A model generated the notes under the pieces. It searched no databases. It was not told the DNA's origin and saw only the letters and a program-made list of their open reading frames with translations. The position numbers and the translations under genes were made by a program. From Neurospora tetraspora (lineage: Eukaryota > Ascomycota > Sordariomycetes > Sordariales > Sordariaceae), in assembly GCF_033439725.1 (NCBI RefSeq), contig NW_026944388.1:2976001-3040000 (forward strand): a stretch of 64,000 nt of DNA, in the 5' to 3' direction. Below, in pieces: positions 38,484 through 48,830 of this stretch (positions are counted from its first letter, which is position 1; the number at the start of each line of letters is the position of its first letter).

Positions 38484-39731
38484 AATATGGTGTTGCAGCG
38501 CGAATACCAGGAGCAGGAGAAAGGTCAACCATGGAAAAGTTTAAGAGACCCTAGTTGTTTGGCCGTGTCCAGCATCCGTATGTTGAAGCCTCAGCGTGCC
38601 AAATGGTGTTGCCGGATGGAAGCGAAGAACCGAAACTACGCATACAAAAGTGAAAAGCAATAGCGAAGGGAAGCGAAGCCACGTTGGGGCGCACAAACAG
38701 GTATCACTATGTCTTAAAAAAGCTGAATAATATCGAGTATTGTCGAAGTTCAAATAACGAGACGTCCTGTGCCAGATATAACTCTGTGTGTCTTGGAGCC
38801 CAGACTACGGGCGAGGAAGGGGAGAGGGTGCGAGGGTGCCTTGTCCGACTCACACGTCTGTCTGCCAGTGATATGCGAGGTACCTAATTCGATCTCACAT
38901 ACTCCCACCAGGTGGGTTTATACGACCTCGCACATTCTCCTAGTCGACATCTACCGGTCGTACTTCCAAATATTCCACGCTTATATCCCGACGCCGGCTA
39001 CATGTAAGTAAAACTATGCCCTTAATCGGATCTACAATGTATGTCCGTCAATATCGGCCATTTTTCTGTTCTCTTGTCTCTTCTGCCGTTACAATAGTAC
39101 CACCTCGATACCAGTGGATAAATTCCACTGGGGCACATAGGCATGGAGACCATCTGCCCAGCAACATTTACCCGGCTCTGGGCACTATCGTGCGTTGTCC
39201 ACGTATGCGGTGGTTGAAAGGCAAGTGATTCTTGATATACTTCAAGTTCATTCGGTACTTTGTCTGTATGTGGTGGTATTATTACCTTAACCAAGATAAA
39301 GACGAGTCCACTCTAGTTCAGGAACTATTAACGTCACAAGACCACCGCCTATATGTGATATTGAAAAGGACAGGACTCGTTAACAAGACGTAAGCAGCTT
39401 AACGGACAGAGTTCGGGATACTACCACCGCCAACGTTGAACCTCGACTGATATTGGGACAATTAATTGCCTATACACGTGATATGGCTCTGCCCTCGCAC
39501 GACAGGATGAACCAGGAGACGGGTTTACGGAGAAGGACTTGTGAGGGGAAGCATGAAACGACCCTTTGGTATTTGGTCTTCCAGTCTATAAGACCAGGAG
39601 ATCATTCCGCGTCAAAAGCTCAATTTTATATATTCTCGAAATGTTCGACCGCTTTCCCAGAGCGACACTCGAGGTTTATCAGTTGAAATTCACGACAACG
39701 ATCCATACCGAGAGTAGTACCAAACCTCGCG
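38484..39731. other. intergenic region
   Basis: Between the stop codon at 38483 and the GH30 start at 39732. It holds a 3' UTR and the GH30 promoter, with a TATA-like word (ctataag) at about 39588. Otherwise nothing recognised. Confidence 0.45.
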
Positions 39732-41447
39732 ATGCTTCCACCCAAGTCCGGAGCCCTTTTGGCCCTAGCGGCAGCCATAGCCCACGCCACTGCCGCTCCC
39801 TCCTCCTCCAACCATGACAGTCCCTTAGCCTCACGCCAGGCCACCAGCACCATAACCGTCGACCTCACCAAGATCTACCAGACCATGGACGGCTTCGGCT
39901 TCAGCCTCGCCTTCCAACGAGCCAACCTAATCACCAACATGTCCGACAAGACCAAGCAGCGGGAGCTTTTGGGACTTGCTCTTCAACCGGACCACCGGCG
40001 CGGGGTTTTCCATCATCCGCAATGGTATCGGGAGTAGCCCGGATAGTCGTGACGACCACATGAACACAATCGCGCCGAATCATCCCGGCGGGCCAAAGGT
40101 CGAGCCACAGTACGTGTGGGATGGGAAGGATAGTGGGCAGTTGTGGGTGACGCAGAGGGGGGTGGCTGACTATGGGTTGCAGAATGTTTATGCTGGTGTG
40201 TCTCTCCCTTTTTCCTATATATGGTTTTGATTTGCCTTTGTTTTTTTTTCCTTATCTCCAGGGGGGTTCATTCAAACCAGATAGAAAGACTGACCAGAAG
40301 AAAAAAACAGACGCCTGGTCCGCCCCCGGCTACATGAAAACCAACAACAACGAAAACAACGGCGGCACCCTCTGCGGCGTCCCCGGCGCCACCTGCTCCT
40401 CCGGCGACTGGCGCCAAGCCTACGCCGACTACCTCATCGCCTACATCCGCTTCTACCTGCGCTCCGGCGTCGCCATCTCGCACCTGGGCTTCCTCAACGA
40501 GCCCGAGTTCAGCGCCTCGTACGCCAGCATGCGGTCCACGGGCGCCCAGGCCGCCGACTTTATCAAGAATTTCTTGTATCCGACCTTGGTAGCACAAAAC
40601 CTGGCCGAGCAGGTCGGGATTGTTTGCTGTGATAGCGAGGGGTGGGGGAACCAGGTGCAGATGACGAATGCGATCAAGAGCGCTGGAGCTGAGGGGATGT
40701 TGAAGGCTGTTTCGAGTCATACGTATACGGGCGGACCGTCGGGGCCGATGAGTACGCGGGCGAGAGTGTGGTTGAGTGAGCAGTGCGATTTGAATGGCGG
40801 GTGGGATACGAAGTGGTATGGCAATGGGGGCGCGGGGGAGGGGTTAACGTGGGCGAATAATGTTTATTCGGCGGTGGTGAATAATAATATCTCGGGATAT
40901 GTGTACTGGTGAGTTTTTTTCTCTTTCTTCTTTTTTTACCCCCCTTCCTCCATGTGGGTTGGGTTTTGTCCTGGTTGGTGATGGATGAGACTGGCTGACC
41001 GAAATAACAAAACAGGGAAGGAGTCCAATGGCCCTCCCCCAACACCAACGAAAAGCTCATCCGCGTCGACAACTCCACAAACACCTACGTCATTTCCAAG
41101 CGTCTCTGGGCGCTAGCCAACTGGTCTCGTTACGTCCGCCCCGGCGCCGTCCGCGTCAGCACGGCCGGGCGCCCAGCGGGTTGAGGACGGCCGCGTTCAA
41201 GAATGAAGATGGTAGTATCGCCGTCATTGCTATCAGCTCGTCCGGGTCGGCTATCAATGTTAATGTCAAGATCACCGGGGCAAGCGAGCTGGGGACGGCG
41301 ACAGTGGAGGCGTATGTGTCGGATAATAACAGGAACTGTGAAAAAGTTGCCGGAGCGGCGAGTATCAGTGCGGATGGGACGATTACGGGGACGGTGGCGA
41401 GTAGGTCGGTGACGACGTTTTTTGTGCCGGGGCAGTGGACGTCTTAA
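39732..41447 (+). pseudogene. GH30 glycoside hydrolase (xylanase-type), two frameshifts
   Basis: Exons 39732-40195, 40311-40908 and 41016-41447 would give about 497 residues if in frame. The N-terminus is a good signal peptide (LLALAAAIAHATAAP), so the product would be secreted. GH30 landmarks are present: MDGFGFSLAFQRANLI, SIIRNGIGSS, WSAPGYMKTNNNENNGG, GFLNEPEF with the acid/base Glu at 40499-40501, and WLSEQCD with the nucleophile Glu at 40778-40780. The family acts on plant cell wall polysaccharides; glucuronoxylanase/xylobiohydrolase (subfamily 7) is my best guess. The frame breaks twice: one extra base in the T run at 39967-39970, and one missing base near 41167-41169 (G run) followed by a TGA stop in the old frame. 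The shifts cancel in total length. Both lie in homopolymers, so assembly error is a real alternative to pseudogenisation. Confidence 0.8.
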
Positions 41448-42270
41448 CTGATACAGGGGAGAGGGCTTTGGTTTGATGTTGGGCTGGTGTACTGTATTAT
41501 TGTACGTCTTTGATCTTGTGATGAGGCGGTGTTCGCTTGGAGTGTCGTTGACTCGTTGTCAGTTACTGAACCTGAGGTGGCTCTCAATACATAAGCTCTT
41601 ATTTCGGGGAAAATTAGCACATACGGCCATAGATAGTGGAAAACTCGGGATCCCGTCCGCTCTCCCATAGATAAGCCACTAATCGGAAGATTATCTATGG
41701 GAGCCGTTTTCGACAGGGGTTTGGATGACTCAGCTGAAAACGCCGCCCTCGTTTCTAGAACCGTTTTCCCATTGCCTTCGCCGTCGAGTGCACCGTTCCA
41801 CTTACGCCAAGCCCAGCTGAGTGGGCTAGGCATACACTACACAAGGTGCTTACCCCTGCCATTTACTCCTGACACCTACTCAGAAGGGGAGTGGTTGGCT
41901 TTTGGGAGGTGTGGTTGGCTTTGGTGAACACTTTTCTCCGTACGTATACCCTTCAGGCGAGTTAGAAGGGCCTCAAGATATATATTGCGTCTTTACCCTC
42001 AGATTCCTGACTGAACCAAACAAGCACACTTTTGTCCCATTCTCATTGCATTCACTGTATATCCATTCTTCCCAGTTGATTCTACCGCATGAATTACGGC
42101 CCCTACGTTGCGAGGGTTGCGTTGGTTTTTCATATGAAACCCTCCTTCCGAGTTTTCTAATGAATTTCTCCTCCCAAACATACTGAGCTCGTTAGCTATT
42201 GCAGCTTGAGAGGGTATTGTTTGAGTCTCACGGTGCCGATCGCACTCCATCCATATGCAATACGGAAGGG
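41448..42270. other. intergenic region containing a 5S rRNA fragment
   Basis: Start of the accessory island. Apart from the 5S-derived piece at 41619-41703 I see no gene. Confidence 0.5.
41619..41703 (+). pseudogene. 5S rRNA pseudogene fragment with fold-back tail
   Basis: The first 60 or so bases match the 5' half of ascomycete (Neurospora-type) 5S rRNA, beginning acatacggccata and including ggaaaactcgggatcccgtc and cgctctcccatagataagcc. The match stops before the 3' half of the gene, so the internal promoter is incomplete and the copy is dead. The tail ttatctatgggag is an inverted copy of ctcccatagataa within the 5S part, giving a 13-bp stem with a short loop. A second copy with the same tail lies at 52143-52228. 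Confidence 0.7.
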
Positions 42271-42657
42271 ATGGAGCTACAAAAACCGCCGATACCGCCG
42301 ACTGTACCCGACGACGAAGAACGGAAAAGAAGAGCATTTGCCGACGTCGACGAATTTACGGTAACAACACATGAGCGTTCGCTTTGTAAGAAGACCAAAG
42401 CCGAGCGAGAACGCGCATGGCGTCTATGGAATAGGTATGTACCTTATCATTTTGCTGTTTTCTTTAATATTGCGTACTAACGCTTTTTAGATTTGTCACA
42501 GATGTGTTACAATTAACACAAAAAGAGGCTGATAAGGTTTGGTTTGGTGTGTGCCAAAACAAGAAAAAGTCCATTGCTATCTGCAAGAGCTTTCTGGCCG
42601 ACTATACACGCTATGCAAGATGCAGGCGTCTGTATATAGACGGTACCGAGGAACAGA
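42271..42657 (+). pseudogene. 5' fragment resembling DUF3435-type (recombinase-related) protein
   Basis: Exon 42271-42434 and continuation from 42491, separated by a clean 56-bp intron (GTATGT, branch-like tactaac, TTTTTAG). The spliced product reads MELQKPPIPPTVPDDEER, then TKAERERAWRLWNRFV, LQLTQKEADKVWFGVC, AIAICKSFL-like and RRLYIDGTEEQ. This pattern reminds me of the N-terminal part of fungal DUF3435/tyrosine-recombinase-like proteins, but I could not confirm it. Coding resemblance stops abruptly near 42655, where NACHT sequence in another frame begins. The result is a truncated fragment fused in place to the next pseudogene. Confidence 0.4.
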
Positions 42658-44589
42658 AGCTTCGTGACCAGCCGACCGGAATTTCCCATTCTAGGCGAGT
42701 TTCGGAAAATCAGCGGCGAATACCAAGATTTGATCTTGCATTGCATTGACGAACGCATCGTCGCGGGAGACATATCCGTGTACTTCGACTCGGAGCTTTC
42801 CAAGACCAAGGATGATTACAACAGGTCTTGTCCCGACTGGCCGCTGCCCTCGGATTGGCCAGGTCAAAGCAACCTCCAAATCCTGGTTAAGAGGGCCGTT
42901 CCGCTATTTGTTTTCGCCAAGACCGTCTGCCTTTTTGTTCAGGATCGAGAATGTGGTAATCCTAAAACGCAGCTGGACAAGATACTGCGGTATCAGACGA
43001 TGGGGTAGGAGTTTCGGCTTCACGCCATGTATCTCCCGATTCTAAACCAAATGCTTATAAAACGCACCAATTCGGGATTCATCCCGCGTGCTAGTGAGGA
43101 ACAAGAGGCGATAGTGAAAGAGTTCCGCGAGATTGTTGGCACGCTCGTAATCCTCGCCGATCCTCTACCGGTTAAGTCACTTGCTGGTCTGCTTGGAATT
43201 GAGGAACAAGTTATCGGCCATAGGCTCAGCCTGTTCAATTCGGTCCTGAACATTCCGTCCGACCTAACCGCGCCGGTCAAAACACTCCACCTATCGTTCC
43301 GCGACTTCCTCGTCGACCCTAAGAACCGGGCCACCAACCCGTCCTGGGTCGACGAGGAAATGACCTACAAGAAGCTAGTAGCCAAATGCCTCGAGCTGCT
43401 GAGAGACTGCCTCCAAGAAGACATCTGCAGCCTACAGAGGCCTGGGAAATCTCGAGCAGAGGTCGACAGACAAATTTTCCTTAAGCACTTGCCGTCTGAG
43501 ATTCAATACGCGTGTCTCTACTGGGTCTATCACTTGAAGCGGAACAGGCGCACAGTCCGAGACGGAGATCAAGTACACCATTTTCTCACGCGTTACCTCC
43601 TCTACTGGCTTAAAGTATTGAGTCTCATGGGTAGGATATCAGAAAGCATAGGATTAATAGACGACTTACAGAGTGTAACGGATGTAAGTTAGCCACCGAT
43701 GCCGTACGCTAGCGCTCGCTGACGAATCATCCAGCCGGAAACAGGCGTCAATATCTCGAAATTCCTTCATAATGCAAAGCGTTTCATCTTCAACTGTCGC
43801 TCAGTGATAGAGCTAGCACCCCTTCAAATTTACTCTTCGGCGCTCGTCTTCGCTCCTGAGAAAAGTCTCACTCGAGAGACATTCCGACACACTGTTTCTA
43901 GCTGGATAGTAACTAAACCAATAATGGAGAGTAACTGGAGTCCTTGTTTACAGACGTTCGAGGGCCATAGCAATTCCGTCATGTCGGTGGCGTTCTCGGC
44001 CGACTCGAAGTACGTAGCGTCGGCGTCCTCTGACAAGACCGTCATGATCTGGGACGCAGCGACGGGGCACGAGATCCGGGCGCTCGAGGGCCATAGCAGT
44101 TCCGTCGAGTCGGTGGCGTTCTCGGCCGACTCGAAGTACGTGGCGTCGGGATCCTATAACGAGACCGTCAAGATCTGGGACGCAGCGACGGGGGCTTGCC
44201 TACAGACGCTTCATACTGGAAGAGTGCTTAGCGATATTTCATTTGATCCTACCAGTTTACTTCTTCATACGGAAATTGGCGTTCTCGCTCTCGCCCTCAC
44301 CATCAATCCCAACCCTAAACCGAATTCGAATCCACCGTCGACGCTATTGAGTTCGCATACCGCACCCAATCTATCTACTACTACTTCTTCTTGCGAGCCT
44401 CAAACCCGTGGCCTTGGACTAAGTCCTGACGGAACATGGATCACGTGGAATGCGAAGAACCTGCTATGGCTGCCGCCGGAGTACCGGTCGATCCACTCGG
44501 CGGTGGCGGCGTCGACGGTTGTAATCGGATGTGCGTCAGGGCGCGTGTTTATTATAAGATTCGACGGGGAACTTCTTTCGAAGTTCTAA
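42658..44589 (+). pseudogene. NACHT-WD40 STAND (HNWD/NWD-type) pseudogene, 5' truncated
   Basis: Sequence enters the NACHT domain in the middle, at the sensor-like FVTSRPEFPI; the P-loop, Walker B and N-terminal effector domain are missing. Typical NACHT C-terminal sequence follows (PLPSDWPG, FVFAKTVCLFVQD, PVLNQ-like, TLHLSFRDFLVDP, YACLYWVYHL, LMGRISESIGLIDDLQSV). A TAG at 43006-43008 interrupts it where a Gln codon is expected, the change CAG to TAG being what RIP produces. An intron at 43684-43734 (GTAAGT ... CCAG) leads to the linker LAPLQIYSSALVFAPEKS, two WD40 repeats, and the C-terminal cap common in this family (LSPDGTWITWNAKNLLWLPP ... GCASGRVFI). Intact relatives sense non-self through the WD40 propeller and trigger fungal incompatibility or cell death. 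This copy cannot act that way. Confidence 0.8.
43945..44196 (+). repeat. two 126-bp WD40 repeats
   Basis: Two 42-residue units (TFEGHSNSVMSVAFSAD... and ALEGHSSSVESVAFSAD...) that are nearly identical in DNA. Full propellers of this family usually have many more units, so the array looks contracted by unequal recombination. Confidence 0.85.
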
Positions 44590-44814
44590 GTATCTAAACC
44601 TCGGTACGCTTTGCGATGGTATAAATGATGATTATTTTTTAATTTCAATTTTAATAACTTTGAAGCCCTCTCCGGTCCAAGGGGGAACCGTAAATATATA
44701 CCTTTCTCATTCGCCTCGGGATTATTCTAGCACCTTCTAGATGCTAAGTTCTCTAAATCCTCGCGGGTTTAAGTATCACTAAATCAGCTTATTAAAATTC
44801 GGGTCCCTGACGTC

Positions 44815-44943
44815 TGTGACGGCCTGGTCATCCGTCACAACTATATAAGACCACTTGAGCAACCGAATTGCCAGCTTCGGTTACTTGTATCCTTTTGCAG
44901 GAACATGGCCTGGTTAGTGTAGCGATCTGCCACCGCCGTCACA
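44815..44943 (+). mobile_element. 129-bp TGTGACGG...CCGTCACA element with 5-bp TSD
   Basis: Begins TGTGACGGCCTGGTC and ends CTGCCACCGCCGTCACA, so the ends are TG...CA and mutually inverted (TGTGACGG / CCGTCACA). It is flanked by perfect direct repeats ACGTC (44810-44814 and 44944-44948). The 5-bp duplication and TG/CA ends resemble an LTR, here extremely short, like solo LTRs of SMART/TRIM elements; a MITE is the alternative. An inverted relative lies at 45868-46008, and a 31-bp version with the same ends at 47466-47496. Confidence 0.8.
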
Positions 44944-45008
44944 ACGTCGTTGGTGTCATGGCATGGCTGGACAGGGCACCATAACACATCGGATGGAATG
45001 AGGCTCAT

Positions 45009-45381
45009 TGTTACGAACTTAAGCGAGTAGCACGGGTCAACCAAGCCACCGGGACACGACCGCCACGCAGAGGCGGGGCCGTGTAACCATAGAGGCCAGT
45101 AAGACAGAAGACTAGAGGGCTCACAAGCTAAGAGGGCTCACGCGTGAGCCAGGACAACATCAAGAGTCTAAGGACACTCGGGTCCCAGTTAATGGCAGAG
45201 ATATAAGAAGGCACCTGGAGAACCAGCTAGCCAGATAGTTCGACAGTAGTCAATAGACCATCGTCATCAAAGACACGTATAACGATACTTATTGTAAACC
45301 CTTTGGCTTCACCGAACTGCACTTGATAGTCGTTACCTTCAGCTATCCCACTTAGGCAGATCAAGACTGCCGTTCGTCACA
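45009..45381 (+). mobile_element. solo LTR, 373 bp, with 5-bp TSD
   Basis: Starts TGTTACGAAC and ends GTTCGTCACA (inverted ends), and is flanked on both sides by CTCAT (45004-45008 and 45382-45386). Length, TG...CA ends and TSD are those of a fungal retrotransposon LTR. No internal retroelement sequence remains nearby, so it is a solo LTR left by recombination. The TATA-like gatataag lies within it at about 45200. Confidence 0.85.
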
Positions 45382-45867
45382 CTCATGTCCTTATCGATTA
45401 GACCATACGGAAAGAGAAGGCGGGAACGAGTGGCAGTTCTGACTTATATGTCCAGAACCGTGATGTCCTCGTTTGACAGCTTCCTTTTCCTCCTTACACT
45501 TAATATTACTTTGATTTGTGCCTTCTAATCTTATTGTCTTATCACTTGTAGGATCACGCTATCACACGAACTATAATGGCTTAGCATGCCACCACCTGCT
45601 GGCACCTGGGATCTGGGCTTCCAGATCCCATCTGTCACATGGGCATTGCATATAAGACCCCTTCTCTTCCATCCCATGTATCTAGATTCCTCTCTTTTCT
45701 TCCCCATCTTTAAAATCTTATTATATACATCAGAACCTTTTGGAGCTTCGGCCCTTAATTCTATGTGCCGTGACACGAACGAGGTGCGCCTTAAATAGGT
45801 GTCATGGCTTAGTCCATGCGCACGCCAAGGCGCCTCCTGATTGGCTGCATTGATGTATTTAACCATA

Positions 45868-46008
45868 TGTCACGGCGGTGGCAGACCACTACACTAACCA
45901 GGCCATGTTCCTACAAAAGGATACAAGTAACCGAAGCTGGCAATTCGGTCGCTCAAGTGGTCTTATATAGTTTGTCCCGGAAGAGGCACCCGAGTGCATT
46001 CCGTGACA
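45868..46008 (-). mobile_element. inverted relative of the 129-bp element (141 bp)
   Basis: On the minus strand it reads from TGTCACGGAATGCACTC through a core about 90 percent identical by eye to 44836-44943 (actatataagaccacttgag ... gaacatggcctggttagtgt) to CTGCCACCGCCGTGACA. It is about 12 bp longer near its 5' end. No matching target duplication is visible (CCATA versus CTTGG), so it may have been rearranged. Confidence 0.7.
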
Positions 46009-46309
46009 CTTGGAATCTTTTCATTACGCGATTCTATGGATTAATTGCGTTTACGATGGTGTTTATGGCACCTATTATACAAGATTCGCAGTGCTGATTT
46101 GCGTGTTCGGGATCCGAGTCCCGCTATCTGTACCACGGGGGACTTGATTAAGAACAAAAACTGGCAGAAAAAAATAATAATATAACTACGGTTGATACAT
46201 TATCCTGGCTGCCTTATCGTCAACCTTCACAAACCCGAAACAGATCCCTGGCTACCCGTTGCAGGAACTTGTAAAGTCACTACATTGCGTAACAGCTAAG
46301 TCACCTTAC

Positions 46310-46521
46310 TGTGACGGCGCGAGGCCTTGGCACATACAAAGACTGAGCGAGGCACAGGTTGAATCGAAGATACTGAATTGAAGAAGCAGAAAGGCCTAAC
46401 TAGGAAGGTGAACGAGAGGGAGAGGTTTTATACCCACGACCCTATGGAGCCACGAGTGCAAGTCCAAGTGGATCCATATAATGTAATGTGCCATGAGCAC
46501 CCTGACGGCCATGCCGTCACA
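46310..46521. mobile_element. 212-bp element with the same TGTGACGGC/GCCGTCACA ends
   Basis: Begins TGTGACGGCGCGAGG and ends GACGGCCATGCCGTCACA. The flanking 5-mers CTTAC and CTTAA match at four of five positions. The internal sequence differs from the 129-bp element, so it is a separate family or an internally replaced relative sharing the termini. Confidence 0.5.
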
Positions 46522-46754
46522 CTTAAACGCAATTCCAACTTTAGGTTCAGCCTTCCATCGATTCAGATGGCGTAGTTCTCGTAGGGGCTCTGCGTATCTT
46601 ATCTCGTAAGTTATTCAAATTTTTGAGCGTCTCCTCTTCAACGACGTCTTAGTTGCGGCTGATGAACCCAATTGAAGCGGAGCTTCAACTATCGTGGAGG
46701 TAATTTCATCTGCCGAAGAATAATTGAACGACGATTCGATTTCTTATGATGAAC

Positions 46755-47643
46755 CTAGTTGTAAATGTTAGCAAACTTAACTATTAGTTCTTGCAGGGAG
46801 AGGCTACCTTTTACAAATTGTAAAGATGCTATATTCTTTACAACAAGGAGAGATTTCGCGTGGGACGAGCCTAAGGCTGCTGAATAACCAGACAGCGCCC
46901 GCTGATACATCACTTCAGCCTCGTTCAGCCGGCCCTGAGTCTTATAGAGGTTGCCCAAGTTGTGAACTGTACGGAGAGTCGACGTATGATCTGGTCCGAG
47001 CGCCTTCTCCTTGCCTTCTAGCGCCCGCTGATACATCGTTTCAGCCTCCTTTAGCCGGCCCTGAGTCTTATAGAGAAGGCCCAAGTTGTTAACTGTATCG
47101 AGAGTCGACGTATGGTCCGGTCCAAGCGCCTTCTCGTAGCCTTCTAGCGCTCGCTGATACATCGTTTCAGCCTCCTCTAGCCGGCCCTGATCCGAGTAGA
47201 GGTTGCCCAAGCTATATGTTGCATGACCGATGGTAATGTCTTCAATATTGCACTCTCCTCCTTCTAATTCTCCCATCCACCATAAGCACCTCTCCGCATG
47301 AGGGAGAAGCCGTTGCTGGAGTACCCAATAATTCTTAGTCGTATGGTGGGGCACCGAAAATCCTATCAACATTACCGCTAGCCGTAGAAACACTCTCTTC
47401 CCAGCGTCATCTTGTATATGCGATATCCATCTATGCACTACCGGATGCATGCTATAGCTGCTTTGTGTGACGGCCTAGTCTGCCACCGCCGTGACACTTT
47501 GCTCGGACTCTCGGGCCTCGATCATAGAGTAGCGGAGCAGTAGTATCGCTATATTGAGAAACTTAACCTCGTTGCATGCTATATCGCGGAGCCATTTGGG
47601 CCACTGCTCCTGGTCATTTCTGGCCACTTGCAGTAGACTGTGC
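46755..47643 (-). pseudogene. TPR domain end of an NLR-type gene, interrupted by a 31-bp insertion
   Basis: On the minus strand, coding resemblance starts at an acceptor (CTACAG, exon from 47643) with LLQVARNDQEQWPKWLRDIA and AILLLRYSMIEARESEQ, the segment that precedes the TPR repeats in fungal NB-ARC/TPR proteins. It is then broken by the insertion at 47466-47496, which adds 36 bp in frame but includes a TAG stop. The frame resumes at SSYSMHPVVHRW. At least three 42-residue TPR units follow (GNLYSDQGRLEEAETMYQRA, LLYKTQGRLKEAETMYQRA, NLYKTQGRLNEAEVMYQRA), linked by the kinesin-light-chain-like ALGPDHTSTL. It ends at 46755. The NB-ARC domain and N-terminal effector are absent upstream, so it is a 5'-truncated remnant. 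Confidence 0.75.
47466..47496. mobile_element. 31-bp minimal TGTGACGG element with perfect 5-bp TSD
   Basis: Consists of TGTGACGGCCTAGTC joined directly to TGCCACCGCCGTGACA, the two ends of the 129-bp family with the middle gone, between perfect CTTTG repeats (47461-47465 and 47497-47501). Removing the element and one repeat restores an uninterrupted TPR-protein reading frame, which independently confirms it as an insertion. Confidence 0.8.
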
Positions 47644-48557
47644 CTGTAGGAATAGTAAATCAGCAGTTGAAACTAGGAGAGTTGCTCGACGGACGAGAAC
47701 TACTTACTATAAGTAACTAACAAAATTCGTAGCGTATATGTCGGTGGGTTTAATTAGGAGCCTTGAAGGTAGTTGCTGTTGTTGTTTTTGTTTCAAGGCG
47801 CTGCCTTTGCTTGGATTACAAACCCCGCACGCTGCGCATTTTGTCTGCGTTGGTACGTGGAGAACAGGAGCCAACCGCGTATAATTCGAAGCATCGTCAT
47901 TGGCAGTGTTAGTCGCGCGATACTTAGCCACAGCCTTGCCGGAGGTAAGGTGGGAATTCAGGACGAGCGTATGGGAAATATATGGATGCTATTGTCTGGA
48001 TAGGTAGAGAAAGGGAATTGGGCTGGGAAGGAGAAATGCCAAGCCTGCCCTGGAAGAGTTGTAGTACGAACTTGAGCGAAGGCCAGTTAGTATCTTCCCT
48101 GGGTCATTGCACTGTGAGAAAACCACGTAAGCGTCGAGTCGCCCTACTTACCCGGTGCTACGTAGCAGGGTACATGCCGACAAGACGTCAGCAGGTTAGA
48201 AGTGGGCAAATGTCGGCCGTTTTTGGCGTCGTGCTGTACCTTTAATATTTCTCAAGTATAGCTGATTCGTGCCCAAACACTTTAAAAGAGTGCAGAGCGG
48301 ACGCCAATTTCGCTCCTAGCTGTAACGAACTAGGTTTAGGAAAATCTAGAAATGAGTTTGAGCATTGAAGGCTGAAAGTCGAAGGCTTGAAGTAGCCCAA
48401 GTATGAGAACCGTTCCGAATTGTACTAGCGTAAGAAGATTCCAAAGGAGAAAGACACTCAACATCTGCAGTACGACTGACTCGGGGAAGATTGTTATTAA
48501 CAAAAGATTCTGAAAGGGAAGAGTCAACTTTCGTAATTTCTTCCACTTGGTACTTCT
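47644..48557. other. accessory-island spacer, nothing recognised
   Basis: Low-coding sequence with short overlapping ORFs only. The 5' part of the TPR gene should lie here but is not recognisable. Confidence 0.45.
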
Positions 48558-48830
48558 TCAGGGCGGGTTCCTCGTACAGCGAAGCCTCCTTTCTTCATTT
48601 CTCCAGTCTTGCAAATCCACGATTCCCTGCCACACGTCAAACTCCGCATCCACGACATAATATTGACCATCTAGGACACGAAAAGATCGACCGAAAGCTT
48701 GAGCACAAGGCAAGGCATTATTACTAGAGCCTTCCGTGCCTGCTAGAATATACGAGAAGGTTCTATCACTTTTTACTGCTACGAATACATTCTGTGTGAT
48801 ATTGTATCGGTGGGCTGGAAAAGGCGACAA
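48558..48830 (-). pseudogene. PIF/Harbinger transposase relic
   Basis: A 90-codon minus-strand frame reads YNITQNVFVAVKSDRTFSYI, then LAGTEGSSNNALPCAQAFG, then DGQYYVVDAEFDVWQGIVDL. This corresponds to the DDE_Tnp_4 (Harbinger-type) core: a D in the first strand, the AGTEGS loop, and a second D in the YVVDA motif. The third acidic residue and both flanks are missing. It is short and truncated on both sides. The assignment is from pattern recall only. Confidence 0.5.

Larger units (their letters stand above)
44590..46754. other. mobile-element debris between two NLR-type pseudogenes
   Basis: No gene. The interval carries the elements listed separately (44815-44943, 45009-45381, 45868-46008, 46310-46521). 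The remainder (45387-45867 and 46009-46309) is AT-moderate, with more TGTCAC/GTGACA words, and may be older copies of the same families. Confidence 0.6.
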
